20,050 bases of DNA from a bacterium (GTDB taxonomy: Bacteria > Bacillota > Clostridia > Oscillospirales > Oscillospiraceae): contig SFQY01000049.1 in the NCBI GenBank assembly GCA_004562395.1, positions 1 through 20,050 on the forward strand, given 5' to 3'. The notes below the pieces were generated by a model. The model was not told where the DNA came from. It made no database searches and was given only the letters and a program-made list of their open reading frames with translations. The position numbers and the translations under genes were made by a program. This document shows, piece by piece, positions 13,529 to 20,050 of the stretch. Numbering within the stretch: position 1 is the stretch's first letter; the number at the start of each line of letters is the position of its first letter.

Positions 13529-16182
13529 TTGGATTCCTGCTCCTGGGGCTTGGGGGCTTTGCGTTTTCTCCTGCGCAGAAGAATCAGCAGAGCCAGTCCC
13601 GCAATGGCTGCGGCTCCGGCGGCCAGGGCTGCCCGGGGCAGCGGGCTTGCTTCCTTCTGAAGCAGAGCCACGGCGTCGTCCCCTTCCCCCATGGGGAATA
13701 CCAGATAGCTGCCATCGGGGGTGCATTGGGTTTCGGACCAGACGCCGTTCCTGCGGACCAGCAGAGCGGCCTGCTCGCCGCCCAGGTCCTCCGGCAGAGC
13801 CAGCCGGGCGGTGGTCACCGAGGCGTCCTGGGGCAGGGCGATGTCCCAGACCTCCAGAAGGGTCTGACCCTGGGACAGCTGGGGAGTATCCTCGGAGGGG
13901 GAAGCCGTCACCGCCGCGTCCTCCGGGAAATCTCCCTGCAGGAGCAGCACCGGCATACCGTTGTCCCGGACCGCTTCACTCTGAATGGCGGTACGGTAGG
14001 CGGTATAGACCGTCTCAAAGCTCAGATTGAAGACCAGATTGTTTAGGTCCGCTTCCTCCAGTCCCTCCCAGGAGCCGATATACCCCGGTTTTTCCGGAAT
14101 GGCGGGAATCTGGTCGGCTTTCAGGGCGCCTCCGGAGGGCACCGTGATCCGGCGCTCGGTGCCGCCGTCAAAGAGGAAGGTGATGGTGACCTTCCGGAAC
14201 AGCTCCGGCAGATCCTCCAGAGAGAAAAATTCCTTCTCGGAAAGAGGCTGGGCCAACCCGTCGTAGCTGACCCCGTCAATGCCGCCGTAGTCGGCGGAGA
14301 CCACCAGATAGCAGTTACCGGCCACGGGCGCTTCCTCTTCTTCGTCCCGGCAGTCCTCCTGCCAGCCCAGCACCGCGCCCAGCCGTTCGCTGCCTTCCAG
14401 CTTTATCATGCTGCGGCAGTCCGTGGCAACGGACGCGCTGCCGGCGATGCCCCCTACGTACTTCTTGCCCGTGAGGACGCATCTGGCGCCGCTTGCGCGG
14501 ATGTAGCCCTGACTCTGGCCGGTGATTCCGCCTACATATTCGGCGTTTTCCGCGTCCAGGTCACCGGTATTCCGGGAGTCCTTCACCAGCCCCAGGGTCT
14601 GCAGGCCCACGACGCCGCCGGCACTCTGCTTCCGTGCGGTGACTCTGCCGGAGTTTTCACAGTCCAGGACCACTGCCCGGAGGACGCTTTCAAAATTCAG
14701 GGAATTGCTGCCTTGGATCTCCCAGTCGTCCTTCACGTCCAGGTCGTTTTCCAGGGCGATGGCCCCGGTGATGCCGCCGATGTTCCGGTCGCCCTGAACG
14801 GAGCCTAAGTTGCGGCAGGCCTCCACCTTGCCGCTGAGGTCGGCTTCGGTATCGCTGTCGGAGACGTCGGTGATGCTGCCTCCCAGGGTTTCGGAGACGC
14901 TGCCCAGGGTGGCGCTCATGGCGCTGACCTGGGACTGCAGGGTGTGCAGGTTGTTGGACAGGGTGCCCATGGCACTCTGGGTGGTGGCCTTCATGTTCTG
15001 CAGGGAGTCGTTCATGCCTGACAAGCTGCTGCTCAGGCCGTTTTTGGCGGCCTGAATGGTGTCCGGGTCAGGCAGGGAGGGATCGTCGGGATCGGGGATC
15101 AGCAGACCCACCGCGTTCCTGGCGTCCTGAACATGGCCCTCCAAGGCCCCCACCTGGTCATAAAGGGCATCGGCGGAGCCCTGGACATTGGCCGCGGTGC
15201 GGCTGACGGTGCCGCTCATGGCGGTGAGCTGGCCCTGGAGGATCTGCAGGGCATCCTGCTCATATTCGATCAGGGCGGTGGGCTCCATCTGGCCCACGAT
15301 GCCGCCCACCTCCTTGCGGCCCAGGATCCGGCCCCGGTTTTCACAGTCCGTCACATACCCGGACTGGGTACCGGCGATGCCGCCGATGTTGTAGCCCATG
15401 TGCTGATAGCCCACATTGCCCTGGTTGGAGCAGCCCCGGATGACACCGTCGCTTTTTCCGGCGATGCCGCCCACGTCGGTGACGGTGTTGGCCGATTCCG
15501 AAGTGGTGAGGTTTTCAATGGTAATGTCGGACAGGGACACGTTGTTTTCCTGAGCGGTGGTGTTGATGGCGGCGGTGTTGACACAGCCCCGAATGACACC
15601 GCTGCTCCTTCCCGCCATACCGCCAATGAAGTGGTTGCCGTAGATGCTGCCGCTGACCCGGCAGTCTTCGATGATGCCGGTGAGCTGGTTGACACCGGCA
15701 ATGCCGCCTACCTTGTCCCCGCCGGCGATGCTGCCGGTGAAGAAGCAGCCGGTGATGGTTCCACTGTTGATGCCGGTGATGCCGCCGATCTCACAGCGGC
15801 TTCCGCCGGGGGTCAGCTCCCCCTGAACCTTCAGGTCCCGGACCAGGGCGGTTTCCGTCAGGTGCCGGAACAGGCCTTGGCCGGAGCCGTCGCCGTTGAG
15901 GCGCAGACCGGAGATGGTGTGGCCGTTGCCCTCGAAGGTGCCGCAGAAAATGGGAATTCCCGTGAATTCCACCCCGGTCAGGTCCAGGTCTGTTTCCAGG
16001 GACACCACCAGATTCCGGCTGTAGCTGTCCAGACGGCATTTTTCCGCGAAGGATAGGAACCGCTGCACCGTGGAGATACTCAGACGGGTGATTTCGGGCT
16101 CCTGCTCCTGAGCTGCCGCGGGGAGGGCCGCGCTCAGCAGCAGACACAGGCACAGCAGCGCGGTGATGATTCTGTTACGCAT
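13513..16182 (-). CDS. Secreted, membrane-anchored GLUG-repeat/coiled-coil protein
   Basis: This is an 889-residue exported protein. Residues 1-24 are a signal peptide (RNRIITALLCLCLLLSAALPAAA). Residues 35-115 have the GTFEGNGHTISGL type of start seen in GLUG proteins. GLUG-like repeats (GGI.G...G.I..C...G.I) fill about 130-300 and again 455-600. Between them, 308-435 is a Leu/Met-Ser-Gly coiled coil split by a Pro-Asp hinge (361-376). An InlB-like strand repeat (VTITFLFDGGTERRITVPSG..) lies at 665-705, a beta-rich domain at 740-845, then a membrane segment (850-869) and a basic tail RRRKRK. There is no LPXTG. The start overlaps the MMPL stop by 8 nt (ATGCGTAA), so the pair is coupled. The stop lies inside a palindromic element. 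I infer an extracytoplasmic partner of the transporter; no function is established. Confidence 0.85.
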   Translation of the reverse strand: MRNRIITALLCLCLLLSAALPAAAQEQEPEITRLSISTVQRFLSFAEKCRLDSYSRNLVVSLETDLDLTGVEFTGIPIFCGTFEGNGHTISGLRLNGDGSGQGLFRHLTETALVRDLKVQGELTPGGSRCEIGGITGINSGTITGCFFTGSIAGGDKVGGIAGVNQLTGIIEDCRVSGSIYGNHFIGGMAGRSSGVIRGCVNTAAINTTAQENNVSLSDITIENLTTSESANTVTDVGGIAGKSDGVIRGCSNQGNVGYQHMGYNIGGIAGTQSGYVTDCENRGRILGRKEVGGIVGQMEPTALIEYEQDALQILQGQLTAMSGTVSRTAANVQGSADALYDQVGALEGHVQDARNAVGLLIPDPDDPSLPDPDTIQAAKNGLSSSLSGMNDSLQNMKATTQSAMGTLSNNLHTLQSQVSAMSATLGSVSETLGGSITDVSDSDTEADLSGKVEACRNLGSVQGDRNIGGITGAIALENDLDVKDDWEIQGSNSLNFESVLRAVVLDCENSGRVTARKQSAGGVVGLQTLGLVKDSRNTGDLDAENAEYVGGITGQSQGYIRASGARCVLTGKKYVGGIAGSASVATDCRSMIKLEGSERLGAVLGWQEDCRDEEEEAPVAGNCYLVVSADYGGIDGVSYDGLAQPLSEKEFFSLEDLPELFRKVTITFLFDGGTERRITVPSGGALKADQIPAIPEKPGYIGSWEGLEEADLNNLVFNLSFETVYTAYRTAIQSEAVRDNGMPVLLLQGDFPEDAAVTASPSEDTPQLSQGQTLLEVWDIALPQDASVTTARLALPEDLGGEQAALLVRRNGVWSETQCTPDGSYLVFPMGEGDDAVALLQKEASPLPRAALAAGAAAIAGLALLILLRRRKRKAPKPQEQESKGNTA

Positions 16183-18658
16183 GGTCCGTCCCTCCTTCTC
16201 CGGGCGCCTGACCCGGTGTCAGCTGTTCCAGAGACGGCCCCTCCCGGGTGGGTTGGCCGTCGGTGGACACCGTGGCGTTGAGCTGGCCGTGGAGGATGCC
16301 GCTGAAGTCGCCGTCCACCATGCCGCTGATGTAACCCCGGACATGGCCGTTGACCCGCATGGTACCGGTGGCGGTCCGGGCTTTGGGCTCCATGCCCTTG
16401 AGCTTGAAGCTGGTGCGGTTGATGATGGAGTCCCCCAGCACCAGGAAGGCAGGCAGGACGAACAGCACCAGGAAAATGGAGATGATGGTGCCCCGGCCCA
16501 GACAGGTGCCCATGGTGGACACCACCGGCTGGGCGGACAGCCGTCCGATCAGCAGTCCCGCGGAGGCCAAGATGGTTCCGGAGGTGAACACCGTGGGAAA
16601 GGCGGCGTTCAGGGCGGCAACGATGGCCTCCTTGTGAGGCATATGCTTCTTCTGCTCCTGATAGTGGCTGGAGATGACGATGGCGTAGTCGATGTTGGCG
16701 CCCATCTGGATGGCCTGGACAATGAGATAGCCCAGGAAATACAGGGGCTGGTTCATGATGGTGGGGAAGGAGAAATTGATCCAGATGCTGCCCAGGATCA
16801 CCGTGATCAGCAGCACCGGAAGGCCTGCCGACTGGAAGGTGAACAGCAGCACCACAATGACGAAGAAGGAGGACAGGATGGAGATCATCAGATTGTCCCG
16901 GACGAAGGAGGCGGACAGATCCCGGGAACTGGTGGAGTTGCCCACCACGTAATAGTCCTCGTCATAGTATTTGCCCATGATATCGCGGATGGTGGTGAGG
17001 AAATCAAAGGTCTCGTCGCTCTCCTCCGGCAGGTTCAGGTACACCACCATCCGGCTGTAGCGGTCATTGCGGAGCTGGGCCTGGGCGCTGCTGAGCTGGG
17101 CGAACAGGTCGTCGATCATCTGCTGATCGTCGCCGGAAAGGTTGATGTTGTATTCCTCCAGCTGGTCCTTCAGGAACAGCAGCATGTCGAACAGAGGCAC
17201 CTCATACTCGTCCATACCGCTGAGGATCATGCCGTACTGGTCGTGGTCCGCGGCGTAGGCGGTGTAGAGCAGCTGCATGACCTCATAGTCCATGCCCACC
17301 ACCTCGGAAAGCTCCCGGGGGGTCAGGGCGTCGGTGAGCTTGTAGCCGTCCATCGCCTCGATGCCGGAAAGCCCCAGGGTGCTTTTCACCTGGGGGCAGG
17401 CCTCCAGCTCCTTCAGGATATGGCTCTCGGCCTCATAATCTCCGCTGGGCACCACCAGGGCCACCATATTGCTGGCGCCAAAGGTGTCCTTGATCTTGAA
17501 ATAAGCGTTCTGGCGCTGGGACATTTTGGCGGTCTTCAGGTCGTTGTAGCTGTAGGCGTAGGGGCACTGGCTGGACAGCCAGAAGGCCCCCACCAGAATC
17601 AGAACGAACAGCGGCGGCACCACCCGGCGGGTCTTTACGGCGAATTTGCCCACCGCCGTGATGTTGGGCAGCAGCCGCTTGTGCCGGGTCCGGTCGATGA
17701 GGGGGCAGAACAGCACCAGCAGGCCCGGCATCAGGGTGAACACCGACAGAAGGCTCAGAAGGATCGCCTTGATCAGCACGATGGCCATGTCCATACCGAT
17801 GGCGAACTCCATGAAGCCCAGGGCCGCCAGGCCGCTGACGGTGGTCAGGGAGGAGGCGCTGATCTCCGGAATGGCCTTGCTCAGGGCGGCAATGGCCGCC
17901 TCCCGGGCGCCCAGAGCCTCATGCTCGTCGGAGAAGCGGTGGCACAGTATGATGGCGTAGTCGATGGCCAGAGCCAGCTGCAGCACCACGGCGATGGAAT
18001 TGGAGATGAAGCTGATCTTTCCGCACAGGTAGTTGGTGCCCATGTTCATCAGGGCCGCCGCTCCGAAGGTCAGCAGCAGCACCGGCACCTCCATATAGGC
18101 CCGGGAGGTCAGCACCAGCACCAGGATGATGATGATCACGGCTACCACCAGGATGGTGTTCATCTCCTCCTGGAGCATGGCGTTCTCGTCGTAGCCGATG
18201 GTGGTGTCCACGTACAGGTCGTAGCCCGAGAGGGCCTCCTGAATGGCTTCCATGGCCTGAAGGGTGACTTCGTCGGTTTCCACTCCCTTGAAGCTGATAT
18301 CGAAGAGGGCAGCGGTGTCCCGGTAGTGGTCGGCGGTATCGTCAAAGGTGACCATATCCACCCCTTCCACGGCTTCCAGCGTGTCCCGGATCTGCTCCGC
18401 GGTTTCGTAGGTGATGTTGTTCACCATCACCCGGGCGGAGCCGAAGGTGGTGAAGTTGGCATTCATGGCGTCGATCCCCTGCCGGGTCTCCGTATCCTCC
18501 GGCAGATAGGTGGTCACATCGTTCTCTACCTCCACCCAGTTCATGGAAAACAGGCAGAAAACCAGCGCGAACACGTACAGCAGGAAGAACAGATTCCGCT
18601 TATCGACGATGAAGGTGGCCAGCTTTACAAAAAAGCTGCCGGATTTCTTCTCGCTCAT
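16175..18658 (-). CDS. MMPL/RND-family membrane transporter
   Basis: The 827-residue protein has the duplicated RND layout: TM1 (about 22-40), a large extracytoplasmic loop (41-165), TM2-6, TM7 (about 350-368), a second loop (to about 560), and TM8-12. The intramembrane motif occurs in both halves, ALAIDYAIIL and GANIDYAIVI, whose Asp is the likely proton-relay residue. MMPL proteins in Gram-positive bacteria export lipids, peptides or drugs with proton-motive force. The C-terminal tail (756-827) is unusual: a glycine-periodic stretch, VNGHVRGYISGMVDGDFSGI and on to about 798, resembles beta-helical repeats. ATG 18658 follows CGGAGG by 6 nt. The gene is divergent from tetR and coupled to the GLUG-protein gene. 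The substrate is unknown. Confidence 0.93.
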   Translation of the reverse strand: MSEKKSGSFFVKLATFIVDKRNLFFLLYVFALVFCLFSMNWVEVENDVTTYLPEDTETRQGIDAMNANFTTFGSARVMVNNITYETAEQIRDTLEAVEGVDMVTFDDTADHYRDTAALFDISFKGVETDEVTLQAMEAIQEALSGYDLYVDTTIGYDENAMLQEEMNTILVVAVIIIILVLVLTSRAYMEVPVLLLTFGAAALMNMGTNYLCGKISFISNSIAVVLQLALAIDYAIILCHRFSDEHEALGAREAAIAALSKAIPEISASSLTTVSGLAALGFMEFAIGMDMAIVLIKAILLSLLSVFTLMPGLLVLFCPLIDRTRHKRLLPNITAVGKFAVKTRRVVPPLFVLILVGAFWLSSQCPYAYSYNDLKTAKMSQRQNAYFKIKDTFGASNMVALVVPSGDYEAESHILKELEACPQVKSTLGLSGIEAMDGYKLTDALTPRELSEVVGMDYEVMQLLYTAYAADHDQYGMILSGMDEYEVPLFDMLLFLKDQLEEYNINLSGDDQQMIDDLFAQLSSAQAQLRNDRYSRMVVYLNLPEESDETFDFLTTIRDIMGKYYDEDYYVVGNSTSSRDLSASFVRDNLMISILSSFFVIVVLLFTFQSAGLPVLLITVILGSIWINFSFPTIMNQPLYFLGYLIVQAIQMGANIDYAIVISSHYQEQKKHMPHKEAIVAALNAAFPTVFTSGTILASAGLLIGRLSAQPVVSTMGTCLGRGTIISIFLVLFVLPAFLVLGDSIINRTSFKLKGMEPKARTATGTMRVNGHVRGYISGMVDGDFSGILHGQLNATVSTDGQPTREGPSLEQLTPGQAPGEGGTDHA

Positions 18659-18689
18659 AGGCGCCTCCGTTTTACAAAATTGTTCACAG

Positions 18690-18704
18690 TTTCAAAATTG
18701 AACA
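18690..18704. promoter_or_regulatory. Candidate TetR operator 1
   Basis: TTTCAAAATTGAACA contains the inverted pair TTCAA/TTGAA. The same motif occurs on the opposite strand at 18780-18794 (CTGTTCAAAATTGAT). Together they suggest a TGTTCAAAATTGAACA consensus. The site lies in the MMPL leader and just upstream of the tetR -35. Confidence 0.55.
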
Positions 18705-18708
18705 CGTA

Positions 18709-18737
18709 TTGATTTTTGACAGCGGTACCATTATAAT
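18709..18737 (+). promoter_or_regulatory. Promoter of tetR
   Basis: TTGATT (18709-18714) and TATAAT (18732-18737) are separated by 17 bp. The -10 overlaps the -10 of the divergent MMPL promoter because ATTATAAT is self-complementary. A perfect TTGACA at 18716 is too close (10 bp) to serve this -10. Confidence 0.6.
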
Positions 18738-18758
18738 AAAAGCAAAGATTCAAGGCAA
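18730..18758 (-). promoter_or_regulatory. Promoter of the MMPL-GLUG operon
   Basis: On the minus strand TTGCCT (18753-18758) and TATAAT (18730-18735) are 17 bp apart. It overlaps the tetR promoter back to back, so one regulator bound here could control both directions. Confidence 0.6.
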
Positions 18759-18779
18759 CCATCAAATTGTGAATTTATT

Positions 18780-18794
18780 ATCAATTTTGAACAG
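18780..18794. promoter_or_regulatory. Candidate TetR operator 2
   Basis: ATCAATTTTGAACAG is the reverse-strand match to operator 1. It lies in the tetR leader and upstream of the MMPL -35. The two sites flank the shared promoter core about 90 bp apart, in mirror positions. Confidence 0.55.
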
Positions 18795-18832
18795 TCCGGC
18801 TGGTTTTGTATTTTTTTGTTGGGAGGATCCTT

Positions 18833-19438
18833 ATGGCGAAGGCAGAATACCGCAGCGCTGTCCGGTCCCGGAAGCTGATCAACACGGCCCTGGGGGACCT
18901 GCTGCAGGAGAAGCCCCTGGATAAGATCACCGTCACCGACGTGGTCAACCGGGCGGGAATCAACCGGGGGACCTTTTATGCCCACTACTGTGATATCCCT
19001 GACGTGATCCATCATCTGATCCAGAACACCTTTTCCAACATCCGGGAGGTGCTGGCGGAGCCCTGTCCCCCGCCGGAGGCGGTACCCCGGGTGCTGCTGG
19101 AACGGCTGCAGCAGATTCTGGAGGAGGACCTGGACCTGTTCCGGAAGATCATGAACTCCAGCGCCTTTCCCCTGATGCAGGAGGAGCTGATCCGGATCAT
19201 GCTGGAATACCTGTCCCAGCGGGAGCAGGAATTCGGCTTCGAGACCCATGACCAGTTTTTGCTGACCATGCGCTTTTGCGCCGGGGGACTGTCCAACCTG
19301 TACCGGGAATGGTTCGCCGGGAATTTTTCCTTCTCCCTGGACGAGCTGACCCGCCAGGCTCAGGACCTGCTGTACCGGATCATGTCCGGCGCCCCTACAG
19401 GCTCCGGCCCGGAGCGCCCCAAAGGCCCCCCGGTGTAA
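18833..19438 (+). CDS. TetR/AcrR-family transcriptional regulator
   Basis: The 201-residue protein has a classic TetR DNA-binding head. A first helix (YRSAVRSRKLINTALGDLLQEKPLDKI) precedes the helix-turn-helix ITVTDVVNRAGINRGTFYAHYCD (32-54), and a helical ligand/dimer domain runs to about 185. The head and length resemble the Firmicutes TetR group with the shorter C-terminal domain. The last 15 residues are Pro/Gly-rich and probably disordered. ATG 18833 follows GGGAGGA (18821-18827) by 5 nt; a TTG at 18806 is rejected. It is divergent from the MMPL operon across 174 bp with two copies of a palindromic motif, so it most likely represses that operon and itself. The inducer is unknown. Confidence 0.94.
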   Translation: MAKAEYRSAVRSRKLINTALGDLLQEKPLDKITVTDVVNRAGINRGTFYAHYCDIPDVIHHLIQNTFSNIREVLAEPCPPPEAVPRVLLERLQQILEEDLDLFRKIMNSSAFPLMQEELIRIMLEYLSQREQEFGFETHDQFLLTMRFCAGGLSNLYREWFAGNFSFSLDELTRQAQDLLYRIMSGAPTGSGPERPKGPPV

Positions 19439-19451
19439 AAGGGGTCATGGA

Positions 19452-19859
19452 TCAGCCCTTCCGGTTTTCGGGAGAGAGCTTGGAGAACAGCCTGTCCAGC
19501 CCGGTATCCGCCCAGCGGTACAGGCCCATGGCAGCCGCCGTCACCGGGATCCACAGCACCGTGAACAGAGGGCAGATCTGTCCCAGAAAATTTCCCGGCT
19601 GGCTCCGGTAGTCCCAGACCTGATAGTCCCGGTTCACCAGCAGTCCCGCGGCCAGCTCCACCGCCGTGACGATCCCCGCGCCGCAGCCCACCCGGGCGGG
19701 AAAGCTGGCGGGAAGCTTCCGGATCCGGCCGATCAGCAGAAAGCACAGCCCCCCGGCACCGAACATGCTGATGTGGCTGTAGCCCCGGTACAGCAGCTCC
19801 AGCCCCACATAGGCGCCGCCTCCGATGCCGAAGAGTGCCAGCTCCTTCGCGATTTTCAT
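19452..19859 (-). CDS. Small membrane protein, CmpB-type putative ABC transporter permease
   Basis: The 135-residue protein has four hydrophobic segments (about 5-22, 30-45, 57-74 and 93-115). It carries the conserved Y-VWDY....P.N..GQIC....LW signature (YQVWDYRSQPGNFLGQICPLFTVLW, about 79-103), which I recognise from the 'putative ABC-transporter type IV' (CmpB) family. Despite the name no ATPase or binding protein is nearby, and transport has not been shown for this family as far as I know. ATG 19859 follows AGGTGA. It converges on tetR with a 13-bp gap and no clear terminator. A hairpin overlaps the binding site. The regulation and role are open. Confidence 0.8.
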   Translation of the reverse strand: MKIAKELALFGIGGGAYVGLELLYRGYSHISMFGAGGLCFLLIGRIRKLPASFPARVGCGAGIVTAVELAAGLLVNRDYQVWDYRSQPGNFLGQICPLFTVLWIPVTAAAMGLYRWADTGLDRLFSKLSPENRKG

Positions 19860-19869
19860 GGAAATTCAC

Positions 19870-19900
19870 CTCGGGAGAAGTATTGCCATAATTTCCCGAG
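19870..19900 (-). promoter_or_regulatory. Hairpin overlapping the ribosome binding site of the CmpB-type gene
   Basis: CTCGGGA (19870-19876) and TCCCGAG (19894-19900) are perfect 7-bp arms around 17 nt. On the minus-strand transcript the 3' arm runs into the AGGTGA Shine-Dalgarno (19866-19871), so folding could limit translation. The long loop makes this uncertain. Confidence 0.3.
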
Positions 19901-19918
19901 AAAAAACCAAAATTTCTC

Positions 19919-19947
19919 TTGACAAAAAAACCATCTGCGGATATAAT
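19919..19947 (+). promoter_or_regulatory. Consensus promoter of the tRNA gene
   Basis: A perfect TTGACA (19919-19924) and a perfect TATAAT (19942-19947) are 17 bp apart. The start would be near 19954, about 38 nt before the tRNA. It is the strongest promoter in the window. Confidence 0.9.
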
Positions 19948-19991
19948 AAGGAAGCTGATTTCGGCGGTGCCGGAATCCTTTGACCACACAT

Positions 19992-20050
19992 GGCGGCATA
20001 ACTCAGTTGGTAGAGTAGCCGGTTCATACCCGGTATGTCATCTGTTCGAA
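19992..20050 (+). tRNA. tRNA-Met (CAT anticodon), cut by the window end
   Basis: GGCGGCA acceptor strand, TA at positions 8-9, D arm ACTC-AGTTGGTA-GAGT, and anticodon arm GCCGG-TTCATAC-CCGGT with CAT at 20025-20027. The T arm begins ATCTG-TTCGAA at the edge. The CCGG-TTCATAC-CCGG arm is typical of elongator tRNA-Met in Clostridia. A CAT anticodon could also be a lysidine-modified tRNA-Ile or initiator; the missing 3' part would decide. It may be the first of a tRNA cluster. Confidence 0.88.

Noticed and set aside
18716..18721. Perfect TTGACA as -35 for tetR
   Set aside because: Only 10 bp separate it from TATAAT at 18732, and no -10 lies 16-18 bp downstream. TTGATT at 18709 has the correct 17-bp spacing.
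19360..19989. A 209-codon minus-strand frame overlapping the CmpB-type gene and the tRNA promoter
   Set aside because: It is in a different frame from the recognisable family member, crosses a consensus promoter, and has no binding site.

Overview
The window looks like a chromosome segment of a GC-rich, Gram-positive gut Clostridium relative, most likely Oscillospiraceae/Ruminococcaceae. Three things point there: Firmicutes-type AGGAGG ribosome binding sites, a Bacillus/Clostridium-type class III fructose-1,6-bisphosphatase, and short palindromic intergenic repeats (CCTTCCCC..GGGGAAGG, GTCATTGCG.., CCCTCTGATGAGGG) of the kind that crowd those genomes. The taxonomy is inference from gene content and style; no marker was searched.

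Layout. 1-361 is a dispersed repeat (copy A). From 362 a plus-strand housekeeping block follows: a membrane HExxH protein of the DUF3810 type (TTG start), rsmG and plsY as one operon, then rpsO with its own promoter and a structured leader, pnp, and fbp. fbp and malQ converge on a bidirectional terminator (about 8150), preceded by a nested palindrome. On the minus strand, malQ (4-alpha-glucanotransferase) overlaps its LacI-family regulator by 8 nt. Upstream of these lies the remains of a sugar ABC importer: an intact MalG-type permease and a MalF-type permease that is cut at the 5' end and frameshifted at the 3' end. No binding-protein or ATPase gene is present, yet the promoter and a LacI-type operator survive.

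12440-13512 (about 1.07 kb) has no credible gene. It holds the importer promoter and operator, an inverted repeat copy (C), a second long copy (B) of the repeat at position 1, a 108-bp mobile element inserted in copy B with a 10-bp target duplication, a terminator, and a 163-bp palindrome that runs into the 3' end of the next gene.

13513-19438 is the most distinctive part. A TetR-family regulator (plus strand) diverges from a two-gene minus-strand operon: an MMPL/RND-type transporter with an odd glycine-rich repeated tail, and an 889-residue secreted, C-terminally anchored protein. That protein has GLUG-type repeats interrupted by a coiled coil. The AT-rich intergenic region has overlapping divergent promoters and two copies of one palindromic motif, so the three genes look like one regulated module: sensor, exporter and extracytoplasmic partner.

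The window ends with a small membrane protein (CmpB-type 'putative ABC transporter permease') and the start of a tRNA-Met gene behind a consensus promoter. The housekeeping genes are unremarkable. The best candidates for new biology are the TetR-MMPL-GLUG module and the repeat/mobile-element activity around 12.4-13.5 kb.
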